The notes under the pieces: model-generated
What the model saw: only the letters and a program-made list of their open reading frames with translations
Told to the model about the DNA's origin: nothing
Databases searched by the model: none
Assembly: GCF_015832195.1 (NCBI RefSeq)
Contig: NC_052018.1
Span: forward strand, 61,193,666 to 61,257,665
DNA: 64,000 nucleotides
Source of the DNA: Motacilla alba alba
Taxonomy: Eukaryota > Chordata > Aves > Passeriformes > Motacillidae
Direction of reading: 5' to 3'
Position numbers and translations under genes: made by a program
Shown here: piece by piece, positions 62,399 through 64,000 of the stretch
How the letters are laid out: the number at the start of each line of letters is the position of its first letter
Position numbering within the stretch: position 1 is the first letter of the stretch

Positions 62399-64000
62399 TG
62401 CCCGGCGCCCCCGGCGCGCCCGCCAGCAGCCCGCCCTGCACCGTCAACATCCCCATCGCGCCCATCCACAGCTCGGCGCAGGCCATGTCGCCCACGCAGA
62501 GCATCGGCCTGGTGCAGTCGCTGCTCGCCAACCAGAACGTGCAGCTGGACGTGCTGGCAAACCCGCCGGCCGAGGCGGGGGGCGAGGGGCCGGGGCCCTT
62601 CCCGGGGGCTCCGGGCCGCTTTCCCGGCCCCGGGGCGGGGGCGCTGGCCGTGGGCGAGCTGGGCCGCCCCGGCCCGCCGCCGCTCGCCCCGCCGCCCCCC
62701 GCGCCCCCCGCCATCGCCCTGGCCGACCTGCGGGACCACGGCGACCGCGAACACGAGCCCCCGCCCAAGGCCAAGGCCCCGCGGCCGGCGCCGCCGCTGG
62801 TAGAAGGGGACGCCGTCATCTTCGGGGCCGCTCAGGAGCTGCAGCTGAACAAGATGAACCCGCCGCCTCCCTACCCCGGCACCATCCCCGCCGTGCCCGC
62901 CGCCCCCCTGCCGCCCCCGCCCGGGCCCCCGCAGCCGCCCCTCGATCTCTGCCTCAAGAAGGGCGAGTTCTCCCTCTACCCGGCGGGGCACTACCAGACG
63001 CCCCTGGGGTACGAGCGGATAACGACGTTCGACAGCAGCGGGAATGTGGAGGAGGTGTGCCGGCCTCGCACCAGGATGCTCTGTGCCCAGAGCACCTACA
63101 CCCTGCCGGGCCCCGGCAGCTCCGCCACCTTGCGCATCACGGCTGCCGAGAAGAAGATGCAGCAGCCCTGTGCCAGTGCCACCTTGAACCGGCTCACGGT
63201 CCCCCGTTACTCCATCCCAGCCGGGGACCCGCCGCCCTACCCTGACATTGCCAGCCAGCTGTCCCAGGGCAGAAGCATGGCGCAGAGGCTGGACAGCAGT
63301 ATCATTCATGCTACTCTGCGGAGGAACAGCAGAGAGGCAGCCCTGAAAATGGCTCAGCTGATGGATGGTCAGAGAGCCACCTTGCAACTTCCCCCTAAGG
63401 CCAAGAGCAACGTTGTGTCAGCACAGTACCAGCAGAGAGTGCCCACAGCCTTGTACACCTGCAGCCAGTGCAGCAGTGGCGGCGCTGGCGGCAGCAGCAG
63501 TGCGAGCGCTGGTGGCGCGGGCAACATCGCTAGTGCCAATGCTGGTAGCAGCGCTTCCAGCATTGGTGGCATGAGACCAGATCTGAGCACAGGGAGTGGC
63601 TCCCAACACAGCTCTGTCATTGCTCACTCTGTCAGTACTTCGCCTCTGGCCTCCCAGTCCTCCTACAGCTTGCTGAGCCCGCCTGACAATTCCCGTGACC
63701 GAGCGGATTATATCAACTCCGCTTTCACGGAGGATGAGGCCCTTTCTCAGCACTGCCCAGTGGAGAAATCAGTACGGCACGTACCCGTGTCCTTGACAGA
63801 GGCTACCCTAAATGTAAAACGGCCACCGCCGTACCAGTGGGATCCTATGGTGAGCGAAGAGATATGGGTTCCTCAGGAAAGGACATCTCAGAGCTCAGTG
63901 CCAAACCCTCTAAAACCTCCTCCGCTCATCATTGGTCAAGCTCAACATCTGGATATGTCTCGAGTGCCATTTGTTTCCCCCAAGTCTCCGACCAGTCCCA
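62399..64000 (+). CDS. TULP4: TULP4 large exon, proline-rich region (partial, runs off the window)
   Basis: After gtcccttgcag the exon completes Val and is open for 533 codons to the window edge, codons starting at 62401+3n. Conserved blocks are CTVNIPIAPIHSSAQAMSPT, QSIGLVQSLLANQNVQLDVL, YQTPLGYERITTFDSSGNVE, EEVCRPRTRMLC, ATLNRLTVPRYSIP, SPLASQSSYSLLSPPD, NSAFTEDEALSQHC and RPPPYQWDP. Between them lie Gly/Pro/Ala-rich stretches (about 62577-62800 and 62881-62940) and a Gly/Ser run (63472-63570). Three PPxY motifs end at 62874, 63240 and 63834. The region is probably disordered and separates the two parts of the tubby domain, whose C-terminal end lies beyond the window. GC is extreme in the first ~560 bp. 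Since the frame has neither start nor stop here, longer frames in other phases (322 aa +, 364 aa -) are shadows. Confidence 0.96.

Larger units (their letters stand above)
17640..64000 (+). other. TULP4: TULP4 gene body (partial, 12 coding exons visible)
   Basis: Twelve exons on the + strand join into one frame of 3364 nt without a stop and spell tubby-like protein 4: WD40 repeats, then a SOCS box, then a tubby domain split by inserts, then a long proline-rich region. Each boundary has AG before and GT after, and the junction phases (0,0,1,1,0,0,1,2,0,1,1) all match. Introns range from 318 bp to about 16 kb. The N-terminal coding exon, the promoter, the end of the last exon and the 3' UTR are outside the window. 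The family is known as a candidate cullin-RING ligase receptor; mammalian TULP4 is about 1.54 thousand residues, so roughly 73% of the protein is covered here. Confidence 0.97.

Noticed and set aside
62277..63245. 322-codon open frame on the + strand
   Set aside because: Wrong phase relative to the conserved TULP4 frame (62401+3n), which spells known protein blocks.
62293..63387. 364-codon open frame on the - strand
   Set aside because: It is antisense to the TULP4 large exon, has biased Arg/Gly/Pro content typical of GC-rich shadow frames and no known domain.

Overview
The window is vertebrate, almost certainly avian DNA, and the repeats point to a songbird. It is AT-rich intron sequence with short exons bounded by GT/AG splice sites. 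It holds two antisense CR1 LINE fragments and a 412-bp LTR of a type I recall as common in passerine genomes, plus several microsatellites. No prokaryotic features are present.

One gene explains the window: TULP4 (tubby-like protein 4, TUSP), on the + strand. Twelve coding exons can be placed: 17640-17768, 18087-18248, 34225-34405, 36905-37039, 42727-42893, 51770-51994, 54179-54413, 54896-55040, 55924-56068, 57317-57410, 58760-58903 and 62399-64000. The last runs off the right edge. All junction phases agree and the joined 3364 nt reads without a stop for 1121 codons. The first coding exon(s), about 85 residues, lie upstream of position 1. The rest of the large last exon, including the C-terminal end of the tubby domain, lies beyond position 64000.

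Layout: 1-17639 is intron, with a poly(C) tract, a CR1 fragment, a compound (CA)n(TA)n microsatellite and hairpins. Exons at 17.6-18.2 kb encode WD40 sequence. A 16-kb intron follows, with a CpG-enriched patch and a G/T-only tract. Exons at 34.2, 36.9 and 42.7 kb continue the WD40 region and enclose two LTR-type insertions (37.3 and 39.0-40.0 kb) and a CR1 3' end (41.7 kb). The exon at 51.8 kb completes the propeller and carries the SOCS box. Exons at 54.2-58.9 kb encode the first part of the tubby domain, which is interrupted by a Ser/Pro/Lys-rich insert. From 62.4 kb a very GC-rich exon encodes the long proline-rich region.

From family knowledge, the WD40 propeller, a SOCS box able to recruit Elongin B/C and a cullin, and a tubby domain together suggest a substrate receptor for a cullin-RING ubiquitin ligase. 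Points worth a second look: exon 18087-18248 begins with a perfect donor-like sequence directly after its acceptor (a recursive-splicing signature on an in-frame skippable exon); a CpG-dense open segment of unknown nature at 58118-58261; and strong GC/Gly-Pro-Ala drift plus a Gly/Ser insert in the last exon.
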